From: UBA4421 sp002470275
GTDB taxonomy: Bacteria; Pseudomonadota; Gammaproteobacteria; Pseudomonadales; Azotimanducaceae
Length of the DNA stretch: 64,000 bases
Direction of reading: 5' to 3'
Assembly (NCBI GenBank): GCA_913052345.1
Contig: CAJXDR010000012.1
Span: forward strand, 1 to 64,000
How positions within the stretch are numbered: position 1 is the first letter of the stretch; each line of letters begins with the position of its first letter. The notes below the pieces were generated by a model. It made no database searches. It was not told where the DNA came from and worked only from the letters and a program-made list of their open reading frames with translations. Below, one piece after another: positions 14,896 through 23,821 of the stretch. A program made the position numbers and the translations under genes.

Positions 14896-16098
14896 CTACA
14901 AAAAAGTGGTCGCCTTGGCCACGCCTTCGATCAAGGCTTCCGCATCAGCCTCGTTGTTGTACAGGCTGAAGGATGCACGCACGGTCCCCGGAATTTCCAG
15001 GCGATCCATGAGCGGCATATTACAGTGATGCCCGGCCCTGACGGCAATACCCTGCTGATCAAGGAGCGTGCCCACATCATTGGGATGGGCACCTTCAAGC
15101 AAGAAGGAGATGACGGAGCTGCGTTGTTTCGGGCGGCCAATTAGCCTGAAGCCCTGAATTTTTTCTAGCTCGATAAGCGTCTCCGCTACCAGGGATTCCT
15201 CCTGGGTTACGAGGTCGGCTAGGGGCAACGGCTCCAGATACTCGAGCGCGGCGCCAAGGCCGACGGCCCCCGCGATATTTGGCGTGCCGGCCTCAAAGCG
15301 GAAGGGTGCGGCCTGATAGGTGCTGGTCTTTATTGAAACGCGCTCAATCATCTCTCCTCCTCCCTGCCAGGGTGGCAGAGCGTTGAGCAGATCCAATTTT
15401 CCATAGAGGATGCCTATGCCCGTGGGTCCGAACATCTTGTGGGCGGAGAAGACGTAAAAATCGCAATCCAGGGCAGCCACATCAATCCGTTCATGCAAGA
15501 CAGCCTGAGCACCGTCGATCAAGGTTAGGGCATTGACCTTCTTGGCCATGTCGATCAGCGTGCCTACGGGATTGACGCTGCCGAGCCCGTTGGAAATATG
15601 CGACACCGCGAGGATCGCCGTATTGTCCGTGATCAGTTCTGCTGCGTGGGCCAAGTCCAGATCACCTGCATCGGTGATCGCGATAGCCCGAATATTTGCA
15701 CCCCGGCGCTGGGCGAGAAGCTGCCAGGGGACGATATTGGAGTGATGCTCTAGCTCGCTGATTACAATGTCTTGTCCGGGCTGAACACGATCCGCCAAGA
15801 CGTTGGCAACTAGATTGATGGATTCGGTGGTGCCCCGAGTGAAGACGATTTCCTCGCGGGCCTGCGCGTTGATGAATCTCCGCGTCCCATCTCGAGCGGC
15901 CTCCATCATGGAGGTGGCTTCTTCCGCCAGCTCATGTGCGGCCCTGTGTACGTTCGCGTTGTGTTGGCGATAGTACTTGGCTATCGCGTCGACCACCGCC
16001 GTGGGTTTCTGGGTGGTTGCCCCATTGTCGAGATAAACCAAGGGCCGGTTACGGCTCGACCGGGATAAAATGGGAAAGTCTGGGCGAATATCATGCAT
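14896..16098 (-). CDS. sufS: SufS cysteine desulfurase
   Basis: A 400-residue PLP enzyme (class II cysteine desulfurase). The PLP lysine is K221 in FSAHKMFGPTG and the persulfide cysteine is C359 in RAGHHCNMPL. LEHHSNIVPW supplies the conserved histidine of the cofactor site. It removes sulfur from cysteine and hands it to SufE. The start overlaps the end of sufD by eight bases. Confidence 0.96.
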   Translation of the reverse strand: MHDIRPDFPILSRSSRNRPLVYLDNGATTQKPTAVVDAIAKYYRQHNANVHRAAHELAEEATSMMEAARDGTRRFINAQAREEIVFTRGTTESINLVANVLADRVQPGQDIVISELEHHSNIVPWQLLAQRRGANIRAIAITDAGDLDLAHAAELITDNTAILAVSHISNGLGSVNPVGTLIDMAKKVNALTLIDGAQAVLHERIDVAALDCDFYVFSAHKMFGPTGIGILYGKLDLLNALPPWQGGGEMIERVSIKTSTYQAAPFRFEAGTPNIAGAVGLGAALEYLEPLPLADLVTQEESLVAETLIELEKIQGFRLIGRPKQRSSVISFLLEGAHPNDVGTLLDQQGIAVRAGHHCNMPLMDRLEIPGTVRASFSLYNNEADAEALIEGVAKATTFL

Positions 16099-17212
16099 GG
16101 TCTAACGTTATCCCAACGTGGGTTAGAGCGTTTGAGGCAGCCTCTGCCAGGGCACCCTGGATGCACTGATTCAGAAAGCCTCTGCTCAGAAGAGCGGTAG
16201 CCTCCGGGGAGGCGATGCCGCGGCTGGTAAAGTAGAACATTTCATCGTCACTCAGTCGCCCGATGGTGGCGCCATGAGCACACTGAACGTCGTCGTTATA
16301 TATCTCTAGTTCAGGCTTGGTGTTAATGGTGGCACTCTGTCCTAGCCCTAAGTTTTTGTTGCTGAGGATGGCCGCAGATCCCCTGGCGTTGGGGTGAATG
16401 TGAATGCGTGAGTTGAAGGTACTCTTGCCGCCATCAGCAACAACATGATGAAACTTCTGCTCGCTATTGCCCATAGCCTGACGATGTTCAACGTTGATAT
16501 GTTGATCTAGGGTGGTCTTGGAGTCGATACGCGCTGCCCCAAGCAGTTTGGCTTCGCAGCCCTCACCATCTAGAACCAGATGAATATCCTGCCGCCGAAG
16601 CTGGGTGCCAGTGGTGTAGTTATGCAGCGAATAGGCTGAATGTTTGGCTTGGTGGACGTAGAGGTATTGCCAGTGCCAATCCGCCGCCTCAAAGGTATTT
16701 CGAGCATGGGATAGCCGAGCGCCATCCTCCAGCTCGATCCATACTGCCTGCTGCAAAAACTCGCCGGGCGCATAGGTTTCTTCTAGCGCGACTTCAGCCC
16801 CTGGATGAAGGCGGAGCAGAACCGGCTGAGAGCTTGCCGTGTGCTGGATACGCAGGGGCTCAGTCAGGGGCTTGACCACCTCGATCACAATCAGGGTGTT
16901 GGCCAAGCAAAGTTTTGCCGTGGCCTCTGGCGCGTGCTGGGGTTCTAGCCTGGGACAGAAGGAAGGCGCCGCAGTGGTCGTCAGGGTGATCCCTTCCTGG
17001 TCCACGCCCTCAAAGACGGGCAGCTGCTGAGGATCCTCTAGATGCTCAAGCAGGGGGCGAGGGCGCGTGTATTTCCAGCGCTCGCGGAATTGGGGGCTGT
17101 CTAGAGCAGCCTGAAGCACTGAATCGATTTGACCAATCCCCTGGAGTCCCTGATCACCAGCCTGCATCCAGGATGGTAGGCTCAGTCCCTGCGGAAGCAC
17201 TAGGTCAGCCAC
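16091..17212 (-). CDS. sufD: SufD scaffold subunit
   Basis: A 373-residue SufB/SufD-family protein. The C-terminal beta-helix region carries the family motifs NNKNLGLGQSA-like (SNKNLGLG), DDVQCAHGATIGRL with the conserved Cys-x-His, and FYFTSRGI. With SufB and SufC it forms the SufBC2D scaffold that assembles Fe-S clusters. It overlaps sufC by 13 bases and sufS by eight, so the operon is tightly coupled. Confidence 0.94.
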   Translation of the reverse strand: MADLVLPQGLSLPSWMQAGDQGLQGIGQIDSVLQAALDSPQFRERWKYTRPRPLLEHLEDPQQLPVFEGVDQEGITLTTTAAPSFCPRLEPQHAPEATAKLCLANTLIVIEVVKPLTEPLRIQHTASSQPVLLRLHPGAEVALEETYAPGEFLQQAVWIELEDGARLSHARNTFEAADWHWQYLYVHQAKHSAYSLHNYTTGTQLRRQDIHLVLDGEGCEAKLLGAARIDSKTTLDQHINVEHRQAMGNSEQKFHHVVADGGKSTFNSRIHIHPNARGSAAILSNKNLGLGQSATINTKPELEIYNDDVQCAHGATIGRLSDDEMFYFTSRGIASPEATALLSRGFLNQCIQGALAEAASNALTHVGITLDHA

Positions 17213-17955
17213 GCATAGCCCTTGGCCTCGAGTTCCAGAGCCAAATCTTTGTCGCCAGACTGGATGATTCTGCCCTCGGCAAGTACATGTACGTAGTCCG
17301 GCACGATATGCTCCAGCAGGCGCTGGTAGTGGGTGATCAAGACCACGCCCCTGTCTTCTCGACGAAAGCGATTAACGCCCTCAGAAACGGTTTGCAGGGC
17401 ATCGATATCCAGACCCGAGTCGGTTTCGTCCAAGACGGCAAGTTTCGGCTTAAGCAGCAGAAGCTGCATGATCTCGTTGCGCTTTTTCTCGCCGCCACTA
17501 AATCCCTCGTTGACCCCGCGTTTGAGAAAGCTCGGGTCCAGGTCAAGGGAGTTTGCCAGTTCGCGTGCTTCGCCGATGACGGCTGCCGCAGCGGGTTGTT
17601 GCTCGCCGCGTGCCTTAGCCAGGGAGTCTAGGCTGGCCTTGAGGAATTCCATATTGCTGACGCCGGGAATCTCAACAGGATACTGAAAGGCCAAGAACAA
17701 ACCGCGTTGAGCGCGTTCCTCAGGAGCCAGATCAAGTAGCGAATCGCCGTCAAGGCGAATACTGCCCTGGGTGACGCGATACCCCGGCCGGCCCGCCAGG
17801 ACATTGGCGAGCGTGGATTTGCCAGAGCCGTTAGGCCCCATGATGGCGTGCACCTCGCCGGGCTTTACCTCCAGATCCAGGCCCTTGAGGATGGGCATGG
17901 GGGTATCGTCTGCGTTGATATCAACCTTGAGGCCTTCGACCTGTAGCAGGGTCAT
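17200..17955 (-). CDS. sufC: SufC ABC-type ATPase
   Basis: A 251-residue cytosolic ABC ATPase. Walker A is GPNGSGKST near residue 40, the signature region is GFSGGEKKRNE, Walker B is LAVLDETDSGLD with the SUF-specific DETDSGLD, and the switch histidine is in LITHYQRLL. Its ATP cycle remodels the SufBCD complex. It overlaps sufB by four bases and sufD by 13. Confidence 0.97.
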   Translation of the reverse strand: MTLLQVEGLKVDINADDTPMPILKGLDLEVKPGEVHAIMGPNGSGKSTLANVLAGRPGYRVTQGSIRLDGDSLLDLAPEERAQRGLFLAFQYPVEIPGVSNMEFLKASLDSLAKARGEQQPAAAAVIGEARELANSLDLDPSFLKRGVNEGFSGGEKKRNEIMQLLLLKPKLAVLDETDSGLDIDALQTVSEGVNRFRREDRGVVLITHYQRLLEHIVPDYVHVLAEGRIIQSGDKDLALELEAKGYAWLT

Positions 17956-19427
17956 CCGACGGCCCCCTCCAGGCTAACCTCTAGCAGCTTGCCGGCTTCA
18001 ACGGCGAATTCCATGGGCAATTCTCGGAACACCTCCTTACAAAAACCGTTGACGATCATGCCCACCGCTTTTTCTGTATCAATGCCGCGTTGCTGACAGG
18101 CAAACAGCTGGTCGTCGCTGACCTTGGAGGTGCTGGCCTCATGTTCCAGCGTTGCTGAGTTATTTTTGTTTTCGATGTAGGGGAAGGTGTGCGCCCCACA
18201 GGTGTCTCCGATGAGCAGGGAATCGCATTGGGTGAAGTTCCGGGCATGAGCCGCCGTAGGAGATACACGCACCAAGCCTCGGTAGCAATTTTCGCTGTTC
18301 CCGGCGCTGATGCCCTTCGAGACGATGGTGCTCTTGGTATGCTTACCCATATGAATCATCTTCGTCCCGGTATCTGCTTGCTGTCGGTTGTTGGTTAACG
18401 CCACCGAGTAAAATTCACCTACGGAATGATCGCCGCGCAAAACCACGCTTGGGTATTTCCAGGTGATGGCCGAGCCGGTCTCTACCTGAGTCCAGGAAAT
18501 CTTGGATCTGGGCCCGGCGCAGAGTCCTCTCTTGGTCACAAAATTATAGATTCCCCCTTTGCCGTCAGCGTCTCCCGGGTACCAGTTTTGAACCGTTGAA
18601 TACTTAATTTCCGCATCACCGAGGGCCACCAGCTCTACCACGGCTGCATGCAGTTGGTTCTCATCTCGCATGGGCGCGGTGCAGCCTTCGAGATAGCTCA
18701 CGTGTGAACCCTCATCTGCAATGATCAGGGTTCTCTCAAACTGCCCGGTATTTCGCTCATTGATTCTGAAGTACGTCGAAAGCTCCATGGGGCAGCGAAC
18801 GCCCTTGGGGATATAGACGAAGGATCCATCGCTGAACACGGCAGAATTGAGGGCGGCATAGAAATTATCTTGCTTGCTGATGACGCTCCCCAAATATTTC
18901 TGCACCAGCTCAGGATGGCTATGCACGGCCTCTGAGATGGGGCAAAAAATAACGCCAGCTTCCTTCAAACGGCTCTTGAAGGTCGTCGTGATGGAAACGC
19001 TGTCGAAAACCACATCCACGGCCACCTGCCGCCCGGCGTCGGCATCCGGATTGACGACGCCGGCTAACGCCGCCTGTTCATGAAGCGGAATGCCTAGCTT
19101 TTCATAGGTGCGTAGAATTTCGGGATCCACTTCGTCCAGGGACTTGGGCCCTTCCTGTTGGCTCTTGGGTGCGCTGTAGTAGGAGATCGCCTGAAAATCG
19201 ATGGGCGGATAGTGAACGTGGGCCCACTTGGGCTCCTGCATGGCCTGCCATCCTTGAAGCGCTTCCAGCCGCCAAGTGGTTAACCAGTCGGGTTCGCCTT
19301 TCTTTTGGGATATGAATCTGACGACCTCTTCGTCCAGACCTGGCGGCAGCGTTTCTGATTCAACGTCGGTGATGAACCCCGCTTGATAGTCATTGCCAGC
19401 TTCGACTAAGTCATCGACGGTGGACAT
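17952..19427 (-). CDS. sufB: SufB scaffold subunit
   Basis: A 491-residue SufB, the subunit on which the nascent cluster is built. Motifs: the YFRIN segment, SHVSYLEGCTAP, NWYPGD, SKGISAGN and the C-terminal CDSLLIGD and EHEASTSK region with conserved acidic and histidine residues. The frame extends to 19520, but the ATG at 19427 (MSTVDDL) has AGGAG upstream (11 bases) and matches the usual length, so I chose it. It is first in the operon; no Rrf2-type regulator gene (iscR/sufR) is adjacent. Confidence 0.94.
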   Translation of the reverse strand: MSTVDDLVEAGNDYQAGFITDVESETLPPGLDEEVVRFISQKKGEPDWLTTWRLEALQGWQAMQEPKWAHVHYPPIDFQAISYYSAPKSQQEGPKSLDEVDPEILRTYEKLGIPLHEQAALAGVVNPDADAGRQVAVDVVFDSVSITTTFKSRLKEAGVIFCPISEAVHSHPELVQKYLGSVISKQDNFYAALNSAVFSDGSFVYIPKGVRCPMELSTYFRINERNTGQFERTLIIADEGSHVSYLEGCTAPMRDENQLHAAVVELVALGDAEIKYSTVQNWYPGDADGKGGIYNFVTKRGLCAGPRSKISWTQVETGSAITWKYPSVVLRGDHSVGEFYSVALTNNRQQADTGTKMIHMGKHTKSTIVSKGISAGNSENCYRGLVRVSPTAAHARNFTQCDSLLIGDTCGAHTFPYIENKNNSATLEHEASTSKVSDDQLFACQQRGIDTEKAVGMIVNGFCKEVFRELPMEFAVEAGKLLEVSLEGAVG

Positions 19428-19636
19428 TGTCACATCTTCTCCTGCATAGCGATCCGTGGGTAGTGGATGAGGCGTTGAGCGTTGTAGTGGAGCGAGGGAG
19501 GCCCTTGCCGAATGGTACATCCCAGGGTCTGGCTAAGTAAAACCAGCTTCGGGATTATTGTGGGGGGTGTTGAGGGTTCTGCAAGGCCAATATAGCTAAC
19601 AAAAGATAGACTCATTTGATGGTCTGGGGTTCCTCT

Positions 19637-19652
19637 GTGGACTAAAATCCAC
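19637..19652. promoter_or_regulatory. Candidate operator upstream of sufB
   Basis: The palindrome GTGGACTAAAATCCAC lies in the 261-base gap between sufB and the divergent methyltransferase gene. Its left half (GACTAAAAT) resembles one half of an IscR type 1 site, but the right half does not fit. It may be an operator for either gene; the binding protein is unknown. Confidence 0.3.
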
Positions 19653-19688
19653 GGTCAACCGCTCTTCTTGAACCCTGAGAGATGAACT

Positions 19689-20321
19689 ATGCCAAGACTG
19701 GAACGGCTTCCAGAGGCCCATATTGATTATGCCTACGGAATTTTTCTGCTCCGGGACAAACATCGGCTGATTAAGGCCTTAAAAAGCCGTTATCAACCTA
19801 CGGTACACGGCACCAGAACCTGGGGTTCTGCCTTCCTGATCATGGATTACCTGGCGGCGAATCCGCCTGCCCTGGGCAGTAAGGTGATGGAACTAGGGTG
19901 CGGCTGGGGTGCGGCCTCGGTCTTCTGCGCACATCGTTTTCAGGCGGAGGTCACCGCGGTGGACCTCGATCCGGCGGTGTTCCCCTATGTTGATGTGTTT
20001 GCTGAGATAAACGACGTCAAAGTCATCACTCGGTGCAGCGACTTTGCGCGCCTTCGAGGCCCGGACATGGGCAAGCGTGAGGTGATTATTGGCGGCGACA
20101 TTTGCTTTTGGGACAACCTGGTGAGTCCCTTAGCCCTGTTAATTAACCGCGCAATCAAGAATGGGACCCAGCGAGTGATTCTGGCTGACCCCGGACGGCC
20201 GCCCTTTTATGAACTCTGCGACAAGTTGACCGACAAGCATGATGTCAGCCTTCAGGAATGGTATTCCGTGGAGCCAGACCGATACGCTGGTGAGGTGGTC
20301 GAAATACGCCCTCGCGCCTAG
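19689..20321 (+). CDS. Class I SAM-dependent methyltransferase
   Basis: A 210-residue Rossmann-fold methyltransferase. Motif I is VMELGCGWGAAS and the acidic end of strand 2 is AVDLDPAVF. A GGDICFWDN segment sits where motif IV is expected and RVILADPGRPPF at motif VI. The layout resembles METTL/nicotinamide-N-methylase-like proteins that methylate small molecules or protein side chains; the substrate cannot be told. It is divergent from sufB and convergent with the lipoprotein at the end of the large envelope operon (13-base gap). Confidence 0.8.
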   Translation: MPRLERLPEAHIDYAYGIFLLRDKHRLIKALKSRYQPTVHGTRTWGSAFLIMDYLAANPPALGSKVMELGCGWGAASVFCAHRFQAEVTAVDLDPAVFPYVDVFAEINDVKVITRCSDFARLRGPDMGKREVIIGGDICFWDNLVSPLALLINRAIKNGTQRVILADPGRPPFYELCDKLTDKHDVSLQEWYSVEPDRYAGEVVEIRPRA

Positions 20322-20334
20322 GCTAGGTCGTATT

Positions 20335-20988
20335 CTACTTATTGACGAGAAAGGCCTGTAGCTGATCGGACAGAGATTTACAGGCGTTGTTTTGCACCCG
20401 GGCGATGATCGGGATCGGAACAACCAAGGCGGGCATATAGCTGGTTCCCTCAGCATCGGAAGAGATGCGACCTGCCGTTCTTCCGTCTTCGGTATCCCAG
20501 ATCGTGGCCTCGTAGGAGGCATCCTCATCCCAGGTTAAAAAACCAAAGCAGCCACCGCCGCCTGGTGCGATGGAGCAGCCAATAGAGCCCGCTGAAGAGG
20601 TTCGACGCGTGCGGCCGTCCACCCAGACCAGGTAGCGCAAACCAATTTTGTCTAGCTGGGCGGCGAGCCGGGGTTTGGCCAAAAGGGCCGGCAGTTGATT
20701 GGCCTTGTCCGGGGCCGTTCGTGGCTCAAACCAAGGAAAGGTGAGGTCTTTAAACGTTTCCACCGGGATGACGCGAATCTCTGAGCTGCTTCGCTCTAGA
20801 TCGCCCGCAACGCAGTCGATGAAACCCACCTCGGTCTCAGTCGCGCTGGGCCGATTAGACACGCCCAGGATCACTACGCTTTGGCCCTCGACGATCCCGG
20901 TTTCGCGCTCTCTGACCTGCTGCACGGTAGAATTCACGCAGCCGCCCAGTAACAGAGTAATCAGGAGTATGTGAAGCCAATGGTTCAT
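20335..20988 (-). CDS. Lipoprotein of unknown function, envelope operon gene 12
   Basis: A 217-residue lipoprotein: signal peptide with lipobox LLGGC (C17). The mature part has no family I recognise. It contains SVVILGVSNRP, a glycine-rich stretch SIAPGGGGCFGF and TWDEDASYEATIWD, and a periplasmic beta-rich fold is likely. The ATG overlaps the previous lipoprotein gene by four bases. It is the last gene of the operon and abuts the convergent methyltransferase gene. Confidence 0.75.
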   Translation of the reverse strand: MNHWLHILLITLLLGGCVNSTVQQVRERETGIVEGQSVVILGVSNRPSATETEVGFIDCVAGDLERSSSEIRVIPVETFKDLTFPWFEPRTAPDKANQLPALLAKPRLAAQLDKIGLRYLVWVDGRTRRTSSAGSIGCSIAPGGGGCFGFLTWDEDASYEATIWDTEDGRTAGRISSDAEGTSYMPALVVPIPIIARVQNNACKSLSDQLQAFLVNK

Positions 20989-21683
20989 CTTGTTTCCTCC
21001 TTGCTAATAGCGGGCGGAGCAGCAGAGTTGGCTCCCCCCAGGGTTTGTTCGAGCCATGGCTTGGCATTGGGCTGGGACGAAAGGTTCAAACTGAAGAAGG
21101 CCATGGCGTCCCGACAGGCCGAAAGGGCCGCTGCCTGAAGCGCGGCGCCCGCATTGCCATAATCGCCCTCATTGGCCTTGCCATAGGAGGGCAACATCCA
21201 GTTGCTGAGCGGGGTGCCTTCTTCATCCAGGAACTCAAAATCAAAGCGTATCCAAACCTCGTAGTATTCGGAACGTGTCTGCTTCGGCACAGCGAATTGA
21301 ATTTGCTGAATATTGGGCCGCAGGTAGCCGTCGAAGGCGCCGTCCTCCGGCACTGACTCCAGGAGCTGATAGCTGCCAAAGACGCCTGCGCCGAGACTAT
21401 TGAACAGATCAATGGGTGCTCGACCTAGGGTGAGTTCATAGCTTCCAGCGTCGGCAATCTCCTCATCGTGGCGGAAGCTAAGAAGGTCTTCAGAGATTAC
21501 GATACCCACCGTCGCCGGCAGCGGCTCCACCAGGGGAACGGGAAAGTTGCTTTCCAGTTCAACTTGCACCGTCCCGCATCCCGCGGTGATCGCCACAACG
21601 AGGCAGAGTAGAGCGGCCAGCAAGCTGCTGCGTCCTGCGGGCGGAGAATGGGCGATGCTGCTGTGTCTGTATTTGGGTTTCAT
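20985..21683 (-). CDS. Lipoprotein of unknown function, envelope operon gene 11
   Basis: A 232-residue protein with a long charged N region, a hydrophobic segment and a lipobox-like AITAGC (C36). The following residue is glycine, which would favour export to the outer membrane if Lol rules apply. Family unknown; ATVGIVISEDLL is reminiscent of proteins with an ABC-type-transport-auxiliary or GNA1162-like fold, but I cannot confirm this. It overlaps the preceding VWA gene and the following lipoprotein gene by four bases each. Confidence 0.72.
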   Translation of the reverse strand: MKPKYRHSSIAHSPPAGRSSLLAALLCLVVAITAGCGTVQVELESNFPVPLVEPLPATVGIVISEDLLSFRHDEEIADAGSYELTLGRAPIDLFNSLGAGVFGSYQLLESVPEDGAFDGYLRPNIQQIQFAVPKQTRSEYYEVWIRFDFEFLDEEGTPLSNWMLPSYGKANEGDYGNAGAALQAAALSACRDAMAFFSLNLSSQPNAKPWLEQTLGGANSAAPPAISKEETR

Positions 21684-22666
21684 TGATACTCCGTTAGGCC
21701 AACAAAGGTACCATCATTTCTGTAGGCCAGCTCGCGCATTAGGGCTGCAAATCTAAAAACCCGAGCATTGGGTTGGTCTAAGTAGACCGGAAAGGCAACG
21801 GCGTGTATCCGGACGCGACGGCGGCCGCTGGTATCCGCGACATTGACTCGGTCCACGGCTTCGACCACCTCCTCTATCGAGTTCCCCGTAAAGTCGTCAC
21901 CGAAGACATAGATACTGATCCGCTTTCCTGGATCGTAAAAATCCCGGATGGCAGCGCTGATGCCCTCAACCGGGCTTGAGTTACTAAAGGGGGCCCAGGA
22001 CTGGAGGCGCGTGATGATGCTGTTGCGCCGATTTGGACTGTCCTCCAGCCACTGCCTGCTGTATTCGGGAAACATATAGTCCCCCATGTCGTTCATCACC
22101 TGAATGCCCTTGACCTGGGGATAGATCGCTAGAGTTTCCTGTACCTTGCGTACCGCTTGACCCCAGGCTGCGCTTTGCATGCTGCCCGAGGTGTCGATCA
22201 CGAAGATAATGTATTCAGAGTCCACGCTGATGCCGCCCACCAAACCAGATTCGCGGCGAAAGTTCAGCCCGAGGAGGCGCTGCATCTCGTCCGTGAGACT
22301 TTGGCGCGCACGGGCCAGCTCAAGAGTCTGCGTGGAGACTTCTTGCTGGGCCTCGGACAGCGTGTCGAACTGTCCTTCAATGTTGGTGAGCTGTCGCTGC
22401 AGGTCTCCCAACACCGTCAACAGCGTCTCCAAATCTGCATCCTCCCGCTCGAGCTGGCGTCGCAATTCTTCTATCTGGCCGCGTATCTCAAACAGCGCTT
22501 GCTCTCTCTCGATCACCTGGGCCCGGAGATTGTCATTGGTCACTTCCAGGACCTGGGGCTCAAAGGTCTTGGACAGCATGAGCAGCAATATAATTGCACC
22601 GAAGCCGCAGCAAATGACGTCCAGGAAAGAAACGCTGAACTCCTCGCCCTCTCGCCGCATCAACAT
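21680..22666 (-). CDS. VWA-domain membrane protein 2 with stator-like N-terminal helix
   Basis: A 328-residue protein from the ATG at 22666; the frame is open to 22819, but that part lies mostly inside the upstream gene. One membrane helix (about 11-32) begins FSVSFLDVICCGFGA with an aspartate (D16) at the position MotB and ExbD use for proton conduction. A coiled coil (about 40-120) is followed by a VWA domain with MIDAS DTSGS and the later FGDDF; the middle threonine site reads SNSSP. It is a paralogue of the preceding gene, with identical spacing from start to D16. A periplasmic VWA domain is expected. The start is uncertain: no clear ribosome-binding site. Confidence 0.8.
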   Translation of the reverse strand: MLMRREGEEFSVSFLDVICCGFGAIILLLMLSKTFEPQVLEVTNDNLRAQVIEREQALFEIRGQIEELRRQLEREDADLETLLTVLGDLQRQLTNIEGQFDTLSEAQQEVSTQTLELARARQSLTDEMQRLLGLNFRRESGLVGGISVDSEYIIFVIDTSGSMQSAAWGQAVRKVQETLAIYPQVKGIQVMNDMGDYMFPEYSRQWLEDSPNRRNSIITRLQSWAPFSNSSPVEGISAAIRDFYDPGKRISIYVFGDDFTGNSIEEVVEAVDRVNVADTSGRRRVRIHAVAFPVYLDQPNARVFRFAALMRELAYRNDGTFVGLTEYQ

Positions 22667-22733
22667 GGGTGCCGAGCCTGGCGGGATATCCCCCACCGTC
22701 CGAAGGTTAAAAGAAGCGTTTTGAGTTGGCTCA

Positions 22734-23819
22734 TCATGGCCAATCCCAAGAGGGCGAAACAAAGGCACCGCCCGTAGCTCGGGCAAGCTGCCACCAGGCT
22801 GCGCCTGCCATCGGGTCACCCTCCATGGGGAAGAGGATGACGTTAATAGGGATCTGTCGCGGCAGTCGATTAACGGCGTCTCGGAAGAGTGTTAGCCGCT
22901 GTGACCCGTCCACCGTAGGGCTGCGTGGTGCAGATTGATCCCGAGTGGGTAGCCCATCCGTAATGATGTAGACGCTGTCCGGGATCGGACGGAGGTCGCG
23001 CATGGCGAGGACGAGGGATTCCAGGTTGGTTCCCCCTCCGGGGACCACGTTCCGCAGTGAGTTTACCGCCGCATTCAGCTCTGAACCATCGCCCATCACC
23101 TGCCATTCCATAGACGCCCCAGCGGTGAGGGTGCTGACGCTTTCTGCAAAGCTCAGAACTTGGAATTCCGCATCCAAGGGCAGCTGGGCTGCAAGCCACT
23201 CTACGGTGCGAATCGCTCGCTGCCATTTTGGCGCGTTCTTCTTCTGGGCTTCGGACATATTGCGACGGCGCAGGATATTGACGATGGTCTCATCCAGCAT
23301 GCTCGCAGAAATATCGATCGCAATGACGATGTTGCGCCCACCTATTTTCATCCCCGTCAAATACTGACGATCACCCTGGCCCTCAATGACTCTTAAGTTC
23401 GTGCCCGCGTTGTCTCGCTCGAGGGCCTGTAGTCGCCTTACCTCTGCTTCTCGGGTATCAATATCGGATCGGAGTTTGGCTGCGGCTTCGATTTCCGCTA
23501 AAGAAGCCCCCTCAATCTCCTCCAGCTCCTGAATTAGCCGAGCCAACTCGGCTTCCTTGGCGGCGCGTTCGGATGTCGCCTGGTCCAGTCGAGCTTGGGT
23601 GTCATCAAAGTTTTCGATCAAGGCAAATAGATTTTCTCGCCCCTGCTGAACCTCAAAATCCAGCAGCCGAATCTGAGCGAGTAGGTCGTCATCCTGTTCC
23701 TGTTGCTCTCGCATATCGTGATTGATGATAAGAAAAATAAGAACCACCGCACCGAAGCCACAGGACATAACGTCGAGAAAGGCGAGAGAAAAAACATTAG
23801 TTTGACGTTTCCGCCGCAT
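22734..23819 (-). CDS. VWA-domain membrane protein 1 with stator-like N-terminal helix
   Basis: A 361-residue protein. The N-terminal helix FSLAFLDVMSCGFGA (D16) matches its paralogue downstream. A long acidic coiled coil (about 35-125) leads to a VWA domain with a complete MIDAS: DISAS, GGGTN and ITDGLPT. I chose the ATG at 23819, two bases after the upstream stop with CAGGTCAAG ahead of it; a start at 23846 is possible but has no ribosome-binding site. The two VWA proteins could form the B-subunit dimer for the channel protein encoded at 25074-25877. Confidence 0.82.
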   Translation of the reverse strand: MRRKRQTNVFSLAFLDVMSCGFGAVVLIFLIINHDMREQQEQDDDLLAQIRLLDFEVQQGRENLFALIENFDDTQARLDQATSERAAKEAELARLIQELEEIEGASLAEIEAAAKLRSDIDTREAEVRRLQALERDNAGTNLRVIEGQGDRQYLTGMKIGGRNIVIAIDISASMLDETIVNILRRRNMSEAQKKNAPKWQRAIRTVEWLAAQLPLDAEFQVLSFAESVSTLTAGASMEWQVMGDGSELNAAVNSLRNVVPGGGTNLESLVLAMRDLRPIPDSVYIITDGLPTRDQSAPRSPTVDGSQRLTLFRDAVNRLPRQIPINVILFPMEGDPMAGAAWWQLARATGGAFVSPSWDWP

Positions 23820-23821
23820 GG

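Noticed and set aside
19600..19680. IscR type 1 or type 2 binding site before sufB
   Set aside because: Only one half of a type 1 site matches around 19637-19652 and type 2 does not fit, so I list it only as an unnamed palindrome.
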